DNA of 64,000 bases from a gamma proteobacterium HTCC5015 (GCA_000155715.1 DS990603.1:62001-126000), one strand, 5' to 3'; positions 46,738 through 55,633 are shown, counted from the stretch's first letter. Numbers and translations: made by a program. The notes: generated by a model from the letters alone, not told the origin.

Positions 46738-46765
46738 TAAAAAAGCCCGGCAATGCCGGGCTGAG
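46738..46765 (-). terminator. Terminator of the DUF932 gene
   Basis: Minus strand: CAGCCCGGCATTGCCGGGCTTTTTT. A seven-pair GC-rich stem with T6, lying between the DUF932 stop and the YqaJ start. Confidence 0.85.
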
Positions 46766-46788
46766 TGGATTGAATTGTGTTGAAAAAA

Positions 46789-47745
46789 TCAGGCAACAAG
46801 ATCCATTGCCTGATGCAGAGCACGCTCTTTAAGCTTTGCGCCTTGTCCAAACCATGCAGAATCTAGGCGGTGATCTTGGCTTTTTGCTCGCTTACCGTGA
46901 TCAACAAACTCTGTAACTGAGTTCAATAAGCCATAGGCCGTGCCCTTCGAGCTGCTCAGCTGGGAACCCATACCGGCACCCTCATAAAGCGCCTTGGCTT
47001 TGGCCATTGAGCGTTCCATCACAGGAAACTGGGCATTAGGGCTAGTTGTGGCAAAGGTTTGCTCGTAGAAGGCGTGGGCCTCTTTCTCGCTGACTTTGCG
47101 TTCACTGAGCGCTTTCAGGCGGTACATGAACTCTTCCCAAGCGGACACCGAGATGCCCAGCTGTCGCTTAACCTTCTCCGGCTCAAATACCGTGCTGTGG
47201 GGCACTTTGACGGCCTTCTCGGCGCCAGCGGTAGCGATAGCCAGGGTGTTGTTACACACCACGCGAACGCTAGTGAACTGCGCGGTAGTGGCCAGTGTTC
47301 CATCGCAAGCTGTAGCCAGCAGCACGTAGCCATTGGTGGTGTCATCGCCCTTGAGCGTGCCAGACTGGCCGGTTTTGGCCAGAGCCCAGAGCTTGCGCCC
47401 TCCTTTGAGTACGCCAGCGGTCTCCAGCTCGAATCCGGAGATTTCGGTCAGATCGCGATAGAACTCAAGAATCTGCTCGGGCTGAACCACCTTGTAGCGC
47501 TGGCTGACCACCGACAGCGGTCGCAGATTGTCCGAACGGAACAACACCTTGTGCTCAGGAAAGTCCAGGTGACCGCCATTGGGTACTCTGGAATTACGGT
47601 ACTGCACCGGGGTTTCCAAGATCTCCCAGTCCATACCGGCTTCGTGACGCCAGACGTCCAGTGGGCGGTTGGGTGAAAGCTCGCTGCCTAAGCCGTGCCA
47701 GGGCGTTTGGCCCACATAGGCCATGGTTTCTACTTCGTGTGACAT
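46789..47745 (-). CDS. DUF932 domain protein (phage/plasmid type)
   Basis: A 318-residue protein starting at the ATG at 47745, which has AAGGAG 6 nt upstream; the longer frame runs through a terminator hairpin and is rejected. The start MSHEVETMAYVGQTPWHGLGSEL and the body (SVVSQRYKVVQPEQILEFYRDL, TTNGYVLLATACDGTLATTAQFTSVRVVCNNTLAIA) match the DUF932/TIGR03299 family found on plasmids and phages. The family is thought to work in DNA metabolism with exonuclease or annealing partners, without a proven reaction. It precedes yqaJ. Confidence 0.88.
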   Translation of the reverse strand: MSHEVETMAYVGQTPWHGLGSELSPNRPLDVWRHEAGMDWEILETPVQYRNSRVPNGGHLDFPEHKVLFRSDNLRPLSVVSQRYKVVQPEQILEFYRDLTEISGFELETAGVLKGGRKLWALAKTGQSGTLKGDDTTNGYVLLATACDGTLATTAQFTSVRVVCNNTLAIATAGAEKAVKVPHSTVFEPEKVKRQLGISVSAWEEFMYRLKALSERKVSEKEAHAFYEQTFATTSPNAQFPVMERSMAKAKALYEGAGMGSQLSSSKGTAYGLLNSVTEFVDHGKRAKSQDHRLDSAWFGQGAKLKERALHQAMDLVA

Positions 47746-47764
47746 GATTTTCTCCTTCACAGCA

Positions 47765-47800
47765 AAAAGCCCCTGTGCAGCAACCTGCACAGGGGCTTAA
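47765..47800. terminator. Bidirectional terminator between the zinc-ribbon and DUF932 genes
   Basis: AAAAAGCCCCTGTGCAG, loop, CTGCACAGGGGCTTAAAAA: a ten-pair stem with A-runs before and after. On the minus strand it ends the zinc-ribbon/glycine-zipper gene. Confidence 0.8.
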
Positions 47801-47820
47801 AAATGCCGTGTATTAGTGGT

Positions 47821-48144
47821 TTAGAGTTCGTCGGGGTCGTAGTGAAAAATATGCCCGCAGCGCAGGCAGTGGCAGTTGTCCAGCACATGGTCATCGATAT
47901 AGCTGCCGACGGAAGAGCCAATGCCGCCCCCCGTAGCCGCGCCAGCTAGCCCACCGAGAATGGCGCCCGCCACCGAGCCGACAGGCCCGCCAGAGGCCCC
48001 CACGGTGGCCCCGACCTTAGCGCCCCGCAGCACGCCAAAAGCCCCGCCAGCGGCCCCAGCCGCCGTACCGATGCCACCTAGTACTTTTCGGCCTCGACCT
48101 ATGGCCTCGACCTGCATAGAATGGCAATTTGTGCATTTAATCAT
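47821..48144 (-). CDS. Zinc ribbon split around a glycine-zipper segment
   Basis: A 107-residue protein. The first CxxC (CTNCHS) is at residues 4-7 and the second (CHCLRCGHIFHYD) near the C-terminus at about 92-97, so that together they could form one zinc ribbon. Between them, residues about 18-82 are a long Gly/Ala-rich stretch with GAAGGAFGVLRGAKVGATVG, GGPVGSVAGAILGGLAGAATGGG: a glycine-zipper membrane hairpin. Glycine-zipper proteins insert in membranes; the two metal ends would then lie on the same side. No clear family; found upstream of DUF932. Confidence 0.75.
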   Translation of the reverse strand: MIKCTNCHSMQVEAIGRGRKVLGGIGTAAGAAGGAFGVLRGAKVGATVGASGGPVGSVAGAILGGLAGAATGGGIGSSVGSYIDDHVLDNCHCLRCGHIFHYDPDEL

Positions 48145-48416
48145 CGTTTTTTAATCCTCAAGCTGATGTTTTGTGGATACCCAAGGAAATGATGTAGAAC
48201 TAAAAAAAGCTGGAACACGTTATACCCATAAAAAGGACGTAGAAAGAGCATCGCTCTCAGGCCTCCATGCTCGAGGTACTGATCTTGGAATATGCCAAGC
48301 AGCACGGCATTTAGCCTACTGAAAACGATATACCGCAGAAGTAGGGTTGCTATTGCAGTCTCGCTTTCTGTGCAAGTGATATTTGACGAATAAATAGAAG
48401 AATCTGAGGAACATCT
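48145..48416. other. Intergenic region before the restriction-modification genes
   Basis: No convincing gene. The sequence is AT-rich and marks a change from the minus-strand recombination module to the plus-strand modification gene; its right end carries GAGGA at 48406-48410, the ribosome site of the methylase. Confidence 0.5.
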
Positions 48417-50537
48417 GTGTCTCGATTGACCGATTTAATAGCCAGAGCCAGAGCGAAAGACGCGGCTTTGGGGGAAGAGCTGGAAAAAGAGTTCAAGGCG
48501 CTCTCATCAAGGCGTGCGTTCGGGTTGAATTTTGAACGCCACAAGCCAGAGAGCGTTGAACTACCTGGGCGGCCCGTGCGCAAAGGCGATAAAGTTAGAA
48601 TTTTGCCTGAACGTGGCTCGACCAAAAAAGGCGACCAAACACTTTGGAAAGTTCTGAAAATCAGCAAAACAGAAAATGTTCGAATTGCTGAACTTGAACA
48701 GCTTGATGTAGAAAACCCTCAGACATCGGAGGTAGCTGTTGATGATTTAGTGGTTGTCGCAGAGTTTCGTGATTACATCTATCCCGGTCTAGTTAGCACC
48801 GGAACAGTTGATCGCGGTGGAGATAAGCCATATCACACTGTGATTAATGGAGAGAATTTTCATGCGCTTGAGGCGCTGACCTACACCCACCGAGGCAAAG
48901 TGGATGCGATATACATTGATCCTCCATACAATTCAGGTGCAAAGGACTGGAAGTACAACAACGACTATGTCGAAAAGGAAGACCTTTATCGTCATTCAAA
49001 ATGGTTGGCATTTATGGAGCGTCGTCTAAAAGTAGCTAAAGAGCTTCTTAATCCTAACAACAGCATTTTGATTGTCGCTATTGACGATAAAGAGTATGCG
49101 CGGCTTGGTTTGCTCTTGGAGCAACTATTTCCAGAAGCCAGAATAGATATGGTTACCACAGTCATTAACCCTAGAGGTAAATATCGTGCGGGGCAATTTG
49201 CCCGAAGCGAGGACTATATTTACTTCGTGGCATTTGGTGATGCTGAAGTGAAAGGCGAGCCCGATGAAGACTTTCAAACAGGAGATTCTATTAGTTGGAG
49301 AACGCTTAGGCGCAGCGATATAACTTCTGCAAGAGGAACTAAGAAGGGTGGTACACAACAGTTTTATCCGATTTATGTCAATAAAAGTGGAGTAATCGAT
49401 AGTATAGGGGAGCCTTTACCGCACTCTACGGACAGAAATACCGCGCCTGTTAAAAAAGGGTGTGTTTCAGTTTTTCCGATGAGAGATGATGGAACCGAGA
49501 TGAATTGGGGGCTTACACCTGAATCGCTTCAATCTCTCCTAAGTAAAGGCTACGTGAGAGTTGGCCGAAGTACCCCCAACAAGCCACAAAAGTATGAAAT
49601 TTCTTATCTTACTTCAGGCAGAATCAATGATATTGAAACTAATCGGGCTCGTGTAGTTGGAAATAACCCCGATGGAAGTGTTATTGCTGAATATGTTTCG
49701 CATAAGATGAAAATGCCGACGACTACTTGGTTAAGGCCTTCTCATAATGCAGAGGTGTACGGTACTGAGCTGGTGAAGGATCTTCTAGGTGAGAAGAGTT
49801 TTCCCTACCCCAAAAGTCTATATGCGGTAGAAGACTGTTTACGTTTGTTCATTGGGGATAATCCAAAAGCTATTGTCCTCGACTTCTTTAGTGGGTCTGG
49901 AACTACGGCTCACGCTGTAATGCGTCTTAATAAGCAAGATTCCGGAGCTCGACAATGCATTTGTGTTACAAACAACGAGGTTTCCGACGAAGAGTCCATC
50001 AAGCTTCGAAAGAAAAAACTAAGACCTGGTGATTTCGATTGGGAGAAGCATGGGATTTGTGAATATGTAACTAAGCCAAGAATTAAAGCATCAATCACCG
50101 GTAAAAATCCTGATGGAAAGGAGATTTCTGGAGATTACAGTTTTATTGACCAGTTTCCTTTAGCTGATGGCTTTGAGGAGAACGCAGAGTTTTTCACTCT
50201 CACTTATGAAACTCCTGTTGCCGTTCGACACAATGTCGCCTTTAAGCGAATAGCTCCGTTACTTTGGATGAGAGCAGGATCGCAAGGAGATCGGATCGAA
50301 AAAGTTCCTGAGCAAGGTTGGGATGTGGTTGAAGCCTACGGGGTTTTGGTAAACCTCGATCAATCGACGAAGTTCTGTAAGGCGATAAAGGCTAGAGAAA
50401 GAGTGCGTATTGCCTATATCGTAACCGACGATGATCGCCGTTTTCAGGCAGTCGCTCGTCACTTACCTGATTCGGTTGAGCCTGTACGCTTGTATGAGTC
50501 TTATTTGTCCAATTTTCGCTTTTCGATGGGCCGCTAA
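48417..50537 (+). CDS. Type III restriction-modification methylase (Mod), N6-adenine type
   Basis: A 706-residue DNA methyltransferase of the beta class (catalytic motif before SAM motif). It starts at GTG with GAGGA upstream. DPPYNSGAKDWKYNNDYV (motif IV, about residue 170) is typical of Mod proteins, and FFSGSGTTAHAVM (motif I, about residue 490) binds SAM. The middle region (about 230-450), expected to hold target recognition, has no recognisable fold. The gene is followed 2 nt later by the Res gene, forming a two-gene system. Base composition is more AT-rich than the metal genes, which suggests separate acquisition. Confidence 0.9.
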   Translation: MSRLTDLIARARAKDAALGEELEKEFKALSSRRAFGLNFERHKPESVELPGRPVRKGDKVRILPERGSTKKGDQTLWKVLKISKTENVRIAELEQLDVENPQTSEVAVDDLVVVAEFRDYIYPGLVSTGTVDRGGDKPYHTVINGENFHALEALTYTHRGKVDAIYIDPPYNSGAKDWKYNNDYVEKEDLYRHSKWLAFMERRLKVAKELLNPNNSILIVAIDDKEYARLGLLLEQLFPEARIDMVTTVINPRGKYRAGQFARSEDYIYFVAFGDAEVKGEPDEDFQTGDSISWRTLRRSDITSARGTKKGGTQQFYPIYVNKSGVIDSIGEPLPHSTDRNTAPVKKGCVSVFPMRDDGTEMNWGLTPESLQSLLSKGYVRVGRSTPNKPQKYEISYLTSGRINDIETNRARVVGNNPDGSVIAEYVSHKMKMPTTTWLRPSHNAEVYGTELVKDLLGEKSFPYPKSLYAVEDCLRLFIGDNPKAIVLDFFSGSGTTAHAVMRLNKQDSGARQCICVTNNEVSDEESIKLRKKKLRPGDFDWEKHGICEYVTKPRIKASITGKNPDGKEISGDYSFIDQFPLADGFEENAEFFTLTYETPVAVRHNVAFKRIAPLLWMRAGSQGDRIEKVPEQGWDVVEAYGVLVNLDQSTKFCKAIKARERVRIAYIVTDDDRRFQAVARHLPDSVEPVRLYESYLSNFRFSMGR

Positions 50538-50539
50538 AA

Positions 50540-53122
50540 ATGAAGTTTACGTTAAAAGATTATCAGGAAGATGCCGTTAGAGACGTGCTCGTCAATTTGA
50601 GAAAGGCATCTAAGCGTTGGCTGGAAGATGGTGACAATCATGCATTTTCGCTGACGGCAACGACGGGTGCCGGTAAAACAGTGATGGCGGCAGCGGTATT
50701 TGAAGCACTATTTCATGGTGACGACAATTTTGATTTTGAACCTGACGCTGGCGCTGTTGTGATTTGGTTTAGTGATGATCCGGCACTAAACGAGCAATCA
50801 AAGTACCGACTACTTGAGGCGTCAGATAGAGTTTCGCCGAGTGATCTTGTTGTTGTTCAAACTACGTTTAACAGAGAGTCTTTCGAGCCAGGAAAAATCT
50901 ATTTTCTCAATACACAAAAGCTCAGCAAGAATAGCCTTCTGGTTCGTGGTGCCGATATTGACGATGAGGGGTATAACAAGTCTGGCCAGCAAGTTATGCC
51001 AGATCTTCGTGCTTTTACTATTTGGGATACCATTCAGAATACGATTAACGACCCGTCTCTAACCCTGATTTTGGTGCTTGATGAAGCCCATAGAGGTATG
51101 GGTGCTAGTTCAAAGCAAGGCGAGAAAACAACTATTGTTAAACGGCTGATTAATGGTACAGGAGCGGTACCTGGAATACCTGTTGTGTGGGGGATCTCTG
51201 CGACCGTAGAGCGCTTTAACGATGCCATTGCCGATATGCAGGGGCGTGCAACCTTGCCAAACGTGGTGGTAGATTCCGCTAAAGTGCAGGCATCGGGTTT
51301 GCTTAAAGATACGATTATTCTCGATGTGCCTAGCGAAACGGGTCAGTTTGATACGGTTTTGGTGCGCAGAGGTATTGATAAGCTAAAAGAAATCTCGACA
51401 GCGTGGGCGGCTTATCACCAGGAGCAAGGCGATGTGGATGAAGTGCTTCCCCTTATGGTTCTACAAGTGCCAAACATGCCGGATCACAATGAGATCGGAA
51501 GGGCTCTGGACACAATCTACGAACGTTGGCCAGATATGCCGGAAGGCGCGATTGCGCATGTATTCGGCGACCATATCACCCAAACATTTGGGCGTTACAA
51601 CGTTCCCTATATTTCACCGGAGAGAGTTCAAGAGTCCACTTGGGTGCGAATACTTATCGCAAAAGATGCGATAAGTACTGGATGGGATTGCCCGAGGGCC
51701 GAGGTGATGGTGTCATTCCGCCCAGCAAAAGACAGGACACATATTACTCAGTTGTTGGGACGCATGGTAAGAACGCCATTGGCTCGACGTATCCCGGGTA
51801 ATGATCGCCTGAATGCCGTGGACTGCTTATTACCCTTTTTCGATGAGAAGTCGGTAAGGGAAGTGGCAGATTCACTAATGACAGGCAGTGATGGTGGCGA
51901 CCAGCTCCAGGGGCGCAGGATTCTGGTAAACCCAGAAGAAATGTTGGTCAATCCGGCTGTCCCCGAGGCTGTTTGGGAAAAGTTGCTTTCGCTTCCTTCT
52001 CAAACATTACCTAAAAAACAGTCAAAGCCGATTAAGCGCTTGACCTTATTAGCGCACGAGCTTGCTTTCGATGAAATTTTGCCGGGCGCTGGCGCGTTGG
52101 CACACGCGGAAATGCACAAGGTTCTGAATGCGGCGCGGCAGCGGTACAAGGATCAGATTTCACAAGCGAGGCAAGCTGTTCTTACCGTCGAGGGTAGGAC
52201 TTTGAGCGCGAACTTGGCGGACAAAAAAATGTCGTTTGATGATTTCTTAGAGGCTGCTGATTACGCTGTTGTTGAAGACGCCTATCGTCGAGCCAGTAGA
52301 GGCATTAGTCCAGATCTCGCAAACACTTATAGCGAGTTTTTAGCGGAATCTGAAGGCGACGCAGATGATTATGAAGAAGCGTTGATGGATGCTCATGCAA
52401 CAGTTGCAGCGCTCGGCCTGGTCCCAGAGATACAGGCTTATTTGGAAGCTGAAGCTGAAAAACTGTCTAAAGATTGGCTGACCCAATACAGAGTTGCAAT
52501 AAAGGCGTTATCGGATGAGCGGCAGGATGTTTACCGTGAAATCCGTGAGATGAGTACAGAGCCGATGGACGTTGATTTGGCAAGGCCTAATTCATGGATG
52601 CAGCCAACCACTATTCGCGAGGCCGATGGTACGGAGAAGGCTTTGCCAAGGTATGAGAAACACATGCTTTGTAATTCAGAAGGGGCATTCCCTGAGGATT
52701 TCAATACCTGGGAGAAGGATGTGCTCAATCTTGAATTAATTCGTGATAATTCTGTTGCATGGTATCGAAATCCTGCTCGTGCAAGCCAGGACTCCTTGGG
52801 TGTAATCTACGAGGATGCAGGCATTGTCAAAATGATGCGACCTGATTTTATTTTCTTCGCGCAGCTTCCTGACGGTGCAATTGCGGCGGATATTGTCGAT
52901 CCTCATGGTACTCAGTTCAGTGACTCCATTCCCAAGTTGAGAGGATTGGCTCAATATGCCGAAAGATCAGGTGAGCACTTTCGCCGAATTGATGCGGTAG
53001 CCAAAGTTGGTGATGCATATAGAGTTCTCGATCTGAAAGAGACAAAGGTTCGCACAGCGATAAACTCAGCGACATCGATAGCAGAGTTGTATAGCAGCGA
53101 TGTTGCGGCAGACTATGTATAA
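50540..53122 (+). CDS. Type III-like restriction enzyme subunit (Res), DEAD/DEAH helicase-nuclease
   Basis: An 860-residue helicase-nuclease. Helicase motifs: LKDYQEDAV (Q-type), TTGAGKTVMAA (Walker A, about residue 46), LVLDEAHRGM (DEAH, Asp about 181), ISATVERF (motif III) and QLLGRMVRTPLARRI (motif VI, about 404). The C-terminal region has RPDFIFFAQLPDGAIAADIVDPHG at about 765-790, where the usual type III nuclease motif PD...(D/E)xK appears as D...DPHG, followed by KLRGLAQYAE. This is a divergent clade of Res proteins. It needs the neighbouring Mod for site recognition. Confidence 0.87.
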   Translation: MKFTLKDYQEDAVRDVLVNLRKASKRWLEDGDNHAFSLTATTGAGKTVMAAAVFEALFHGDDNFDFEPDAGAVVIWFSDDPALNEQSKYRLLEASDRVSPSDLVVVQTTFNRESFEPGKIYFLNTQKLSKNSLLVRGADIDDEGYNKSGQQVMPDLRAFTIWDTIQNTINDPSLTLILVLDEAHRGMGASSKQGEKTTIVKRLINGTGAVPGIPVVWGISATVERFNDAIADMQGRATLPNVVVDSAKVQASGLLKDTIILDVPSETGQFDTVLVRRGIDKLKEISTAWAAYHQEQGDVDEVLPLMVLQVPNMPDHNEIGRALDTIYERWPDMPEGAIAHVFGDHITQTFGRYNVPYISPERVQESTWVRILIAKDAISTGWDCPRAEVMVSFRPAKDRTHITQLLGRMVRTPLARRIPGNDRLNAVDCLLPFFDEKSVREVADSLMTGSDGGDQLQGRRILVNPEEMLVNPAVPEAVWEKLLSLPSQTLPKKQSKPIKRLTLLAHELAFDEILPGAGALAHAEMHKVLNAARQRYKDQISQARQAVLTVEGRTLSANLADKKMSFDDFLEAADYAVVEDAYRRASRGISPDLANTYSEFLAESEGDADDYEEALMDAHATVAALGLVPEIQAYLEAEAEKLSKDWLTQYRVAIKALSDERQDVYREIREMSTEPMDVDLARPNSWMQPTTIREADGTEKALPRYEKHMLCNSEGAFPEDFNTWEKDVLNLELIRDNSVAWYRNPARASQDSLGVIYEDAGIVKMMRPDFIFFAQLPDGAIAADIVDPHGTQFSDSIPKLRGLAQYAERSGEHFRRIDAVAKVGDAYRVLDLKETKVRTAINSATSIAELYSSDVAADYV

Positions 53123-53328
53123 AGATTCATACATCTATCGCCGCAAATGCTAAGGCAGTAGCTTTTTACGCTTGGTGTAAAATTCTTCCCCAGTAACTGC
53201 CCAAAGGTTGATAATACTGGTCTTAACTTAACATTTTTTGGGTTATCATTATGCGAGTAAGATATTTGGAGACTTAGGAAATTAAATCAGGAAGCCGTCC
53301 AATGAGCGCTGGATCACTAACCCTATAA

Positions 53329-53724
53329 TTATTTGGCCAACAAGTTTTGTAGAATGCCGCACTCCTCGATAGTGCGGTTATTGGAGCAACTATTGCGGAG
53401 TGAAGTTAACTGTTGTCGAAGCCTTTCTAGCTCCGTCATACGCTGCTCTACTTGTTCGATATGATTATCAATCATTTTGTTCACATCATCGCAATGCGTA
53501 CCAGGCGATTGGTTTAGTTCGATCAACTGACGAACCTCTGATAAAGCAAGGTCAAGGCTACGGCAGTGTTTAATAAACATAAGTTGTTCAACAGCTGAGG
53601 CATCATACAGACGAAAATTTCCTTCACTGCGCGTTTTCGATTTAAGCAGCTTCTCTTTTTCATAATAGCGAATTGTCTGTACAGAACACCCGGTCAATTT
53701 GGCTAGCTCACCAATTTTCATCAT
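53329..53724 (-). CDS. cadR: Cd(II)/Pb(II)-responsive MerR-family regulator (CadR/PbrR)
   Basis: A 131-residue MerR-family regulator. The HTH KIGELAKLTGCSVQTIRYYEKEKLLK is followed by GNFRLYDASAVEQLMFIKHCRSLDLALSEV, and metal ligands Cys78 (THCDDV), Cys113 (NSCSNN) and Cys122 (EECGIL) match the CadR/PbrR pattern. It is divergent from the CDF transporter gene and the promoter between them has the long spacer needed for this regulator. Cadmium, lead or zinc is the likely signal; which one cannot be read. Confidence 0.88.
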   Translation of the reverse strand: MMKIGELAKLTGCSVQTIRYYEKEKLLKSKTRSEGNFRLYDASAVEQLMFIKHCRSLDLALSEVRQLIELNQSPGTHCDDVNKMIDNHIEQVEQRMTELERLRQQLTSLRNSCSNNRTIEECGILQNLLAK

Positions 53725-53737
53725 TTTTCCCCAGAGT

Positions 53738-53768
53738 TTGACTCTATAGTTACTATAGAGTTTAAACT
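53738..53768 (+). promoter_or_regulatory. CadR/PbrR-type promoter of the CDF gene (19-bp spacer)
   Basis: Plus strand: -35 TTGACT (53738-53743), 19-nt spacer (53744-53762) with the dyad ACTCTATAG-TTA-CTATAGAGT, -10 TAAACT (53763-53768), 30 nt before the CDF start. The layout is the MerR-family type. Confidence 0.9.
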
Positions 53769-53798
53769 ATGCCGTAATGGTAAAACAAGGGTTCAAAT

Positions 53799-54695
53799 AT
53801 GACTGATTCGTGTGATGGAGGATGTACTGGCTCTGCTGAGGAAAGCATAGCCACGCCGCTGCATAGAACGCGGGGCTCTGGAGGCTTCGCCAGCGTATTT
53901 ATCATACCTAAGATGGACTGCCCCTCTGAAGAGAACATGATCCGAATGGCTGTTAGCGCCATCGACCCTACTGTTGCACTCGAATTTGATACACCTAATC
54001 GTAAGGCCACCGTGTTTCATGGCGACAATTTTGCGCCCATTCAGGCCGCTATTGAAAATCTTGAACTGGGCGCAACGCTGGATGATACGCGAGCCATTGA
54101 TGGGGAGGACTTCTCGGCTGCAGTGGCTTCCGCTCAGGCTGTCAATTCCAAAGAAGCCGGTGTCCTCAAGTGGCTACTGGCAATCAATGCCCTCATGTTC
54201 GGGGTTGAGATCAGCGTTGGCTGGTTCGCGCAGTCGACCGGGCTAATTGCCGATTCTTTGGACATGTTTGCTGATGCCACCGTATACGGTCTAGCGCTCT
54301 ATGCGGTAGGTCACAGTGCTCAAATGAAGCTGCGTGCAGCGCACCTTTCTGGCTGGCTACAACTGATCCTAGCGCTCGGCGCTCTGAGTGAAGTGATCCG
54401 GCGGTTGCTGTTTGGGAGTGAACCTGTATCGATGCTCATGATGAGCTTTGGCTGTGTGGCACTGATAGCAAACACTCTTTGCTTGCTGCTCATCGCCAAG
54501 CAAAAGGACAGCGGCGCACATATGAAAGCAAGCTGGATTTTCTCTGCTAATGATGTGATTGCCAATGTGGGTGTTATCTTGGCCGGTGTGCTGGTCGCAT
54601 TGACGGGTTCGCGCTACCCGGATCTGGTGATTGGTTTTCTAATCGGCTTGATCGTTCTGAATGGCGCACGCCGCATTTTGCAACTGAAATCCTGA
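53799..54695 (+). CDS. Cation diffusion facilitator (CDF) with N-terminal HMA-like domain
   Basis: A 298-residue metal exporter. Residues 1-95 hold a Cys/His start (DSCDGGCTGS) and an HMA-like domain (VFIIPKMDCPSEENMIRMAVSAIDP) in which the CxxC is reduced to MDCPSEE. Then six membrane segments follow, with ALMFGVEISVGWFAQSTGLIADSLDMFADATVYGLALYAVGHS, whose DSLDMFAD segment carries the TM2 metal-site acids. It has no long cytoplasmic C-terminal domain. With CadR control it probably exports Cd or Zn. It is the first gene of a plus-strand run leading to czcCBA. Confidence 0.88.
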   Translation: MTDSCDGGCTGSAEESIATPLHRTRGSGGFASVFIIPKMDCPSEENMIRMAVSAIDPTVALEFDTPNRKATVFHGDNFAPIQAAIENLELGATLDDTRAIDGEDFSAAVASAQAVNSKEAGVLKWLLAINALMFGVEISVGWFAQSTGLIADSLDMFADATVYGLALYAVGHSAQMKLRAAHLSGWLQLILALGALSEVIRRLLFGSEPVSMLMMSFGCVALIANTLCLLLIAKQKDSGAHMKASWIFSANDVIANVGVILAGVLVALTGSRYPDLVIGFLIGLIVLNGARRILQLKS

Positions 54696-54713
54696 CGGCG
54701 AGCGTTTGAGTCT

Positions 54714-55130
54714 ATGAAATCACACAGCCAGCAATCCTATATACCCGCGTTGAAATATCACGCTTTAACACGCTTTTATGACTTAGTAGTGCGGCTGACC
54801 ACCCGTGAAGGAATGTTTAAAAATAAATTGGTTGAATTAGCGGCCCCTCAAGCTGGGGAGCATGTTCTCGATGTTGGCTGTGGCACCGGCACATTGACCT
54901 ATCTACTCGCAGAACGCGAGCAAAAGCTTCATATCAAGGGGTTGGACGCCGATCCAGTGCAGCTTGAGCGGGCGAATAGCAAAGTGGCTGCCATTGGCAG
55001 TCAAATTAGTTTCCAGCAAGGGTATGCACAACAGCTACCGGATAACGCACAGACTTTCGATATCGTTGTTTCGAGCCTGTTCTTTCATCATTTGACAACC
55101 CATCAAAACAACCAAATACAGCACAATTAA
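54714..55130 (+). pseudogene. Class I SAM methyltransferase, C-terminally truncated
   Basis: A 138-residue remnant of a UbiE/Methyltransf_11-type methyltransferase. HVLDVGCGTGTLTYLLAE (motif I) and GLDADPVQLERANSK (motif II) are intact, and DIVVSSLFFHHLTTH stops just after the post-motif region, where full-length relatives continue about 60 residues more. The last residues (HQNNQIQHN) look unrelated. It is probably inactive. It starts 18 nt after the CDF gene and would be cotranscribed with it. Confidence 0.7.
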
Positions 55131-55213
55131 ACTAAAATGAGCAATTGAAAATTGAACACCTCCAGTACAATAACTCTGTTTCCCGTAATCAGGACAGTAT
55201 AGACTTGTTAGCT

Positions 55214-55531
55214 ATGTTTCGACCCGTCATCCTATATTTGTTTGTTTTTTCGTTACTCTTTATGGGTATCGAAGGCGCAGTGGGTTCTGTGGATGGAGAG
55301 CATCCTCTCGGGGGGAAATACGCACATGTTTTAGATAGCAGTGATTCTCTTTCGCCAGACGTAGATGACAATGACAACCGCTACCAGCATTGTTGTCACG
55401 GTCACTGCATCAACATCTCAGGGCATCTCACCATCATGAACTGTGATATGACCGACCAGAGATTTTCAGCTTACGACCCTCACACCCTCAATTTCGCACA
55501 GGCACCACCGACTCCTCCTCCCATCGTATAA
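55214..55531 (+). CDS. Small periplasmic/secreted protein with CCHGHC motif, upstream of czcC
   Basis: A 105-residue protein starting at the ATG at 55214 (a longer frame begins with TTG and is less likely). The N-terminus MFRPVILYLFVFSLLFMGIEGAVG is a signal or membrane segment. The mature part has a short acidic stretch (SPDVDDNDNR) and the putative metal motif HCCHGHCINISGH, then ends in a Pro-rich tail. It occupies the place of small czcI/czcE-like proteins before czcC; a metal-binding role is inferred. Confidence 0.65.
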   Translation: MFRPVILYLFVFSLLFMGIEGAVGSVDGEHPLGGKYAHVLDSSDSLSPDVDDNDNRYQHCCHGHCINISGHLTIMNCDMTDQRFSAYDPHTLNFAQAPPTPPPIV

Positions 55532-55633
55532 GCCATTTCTGATACTTATCAGCGCGCAGCTATTACTGTAAACCATTACCGGTAACAGGCTAATCACTGT
55601 GCACGATCGTTCATTAAAATCGGATTTTGATTT

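Noticed and set aside
47059-47676. A 205-residue plus-strand frame
   Set aside because: It is the antisense of the DUF932 gene, which has a family match and a ribosome site.
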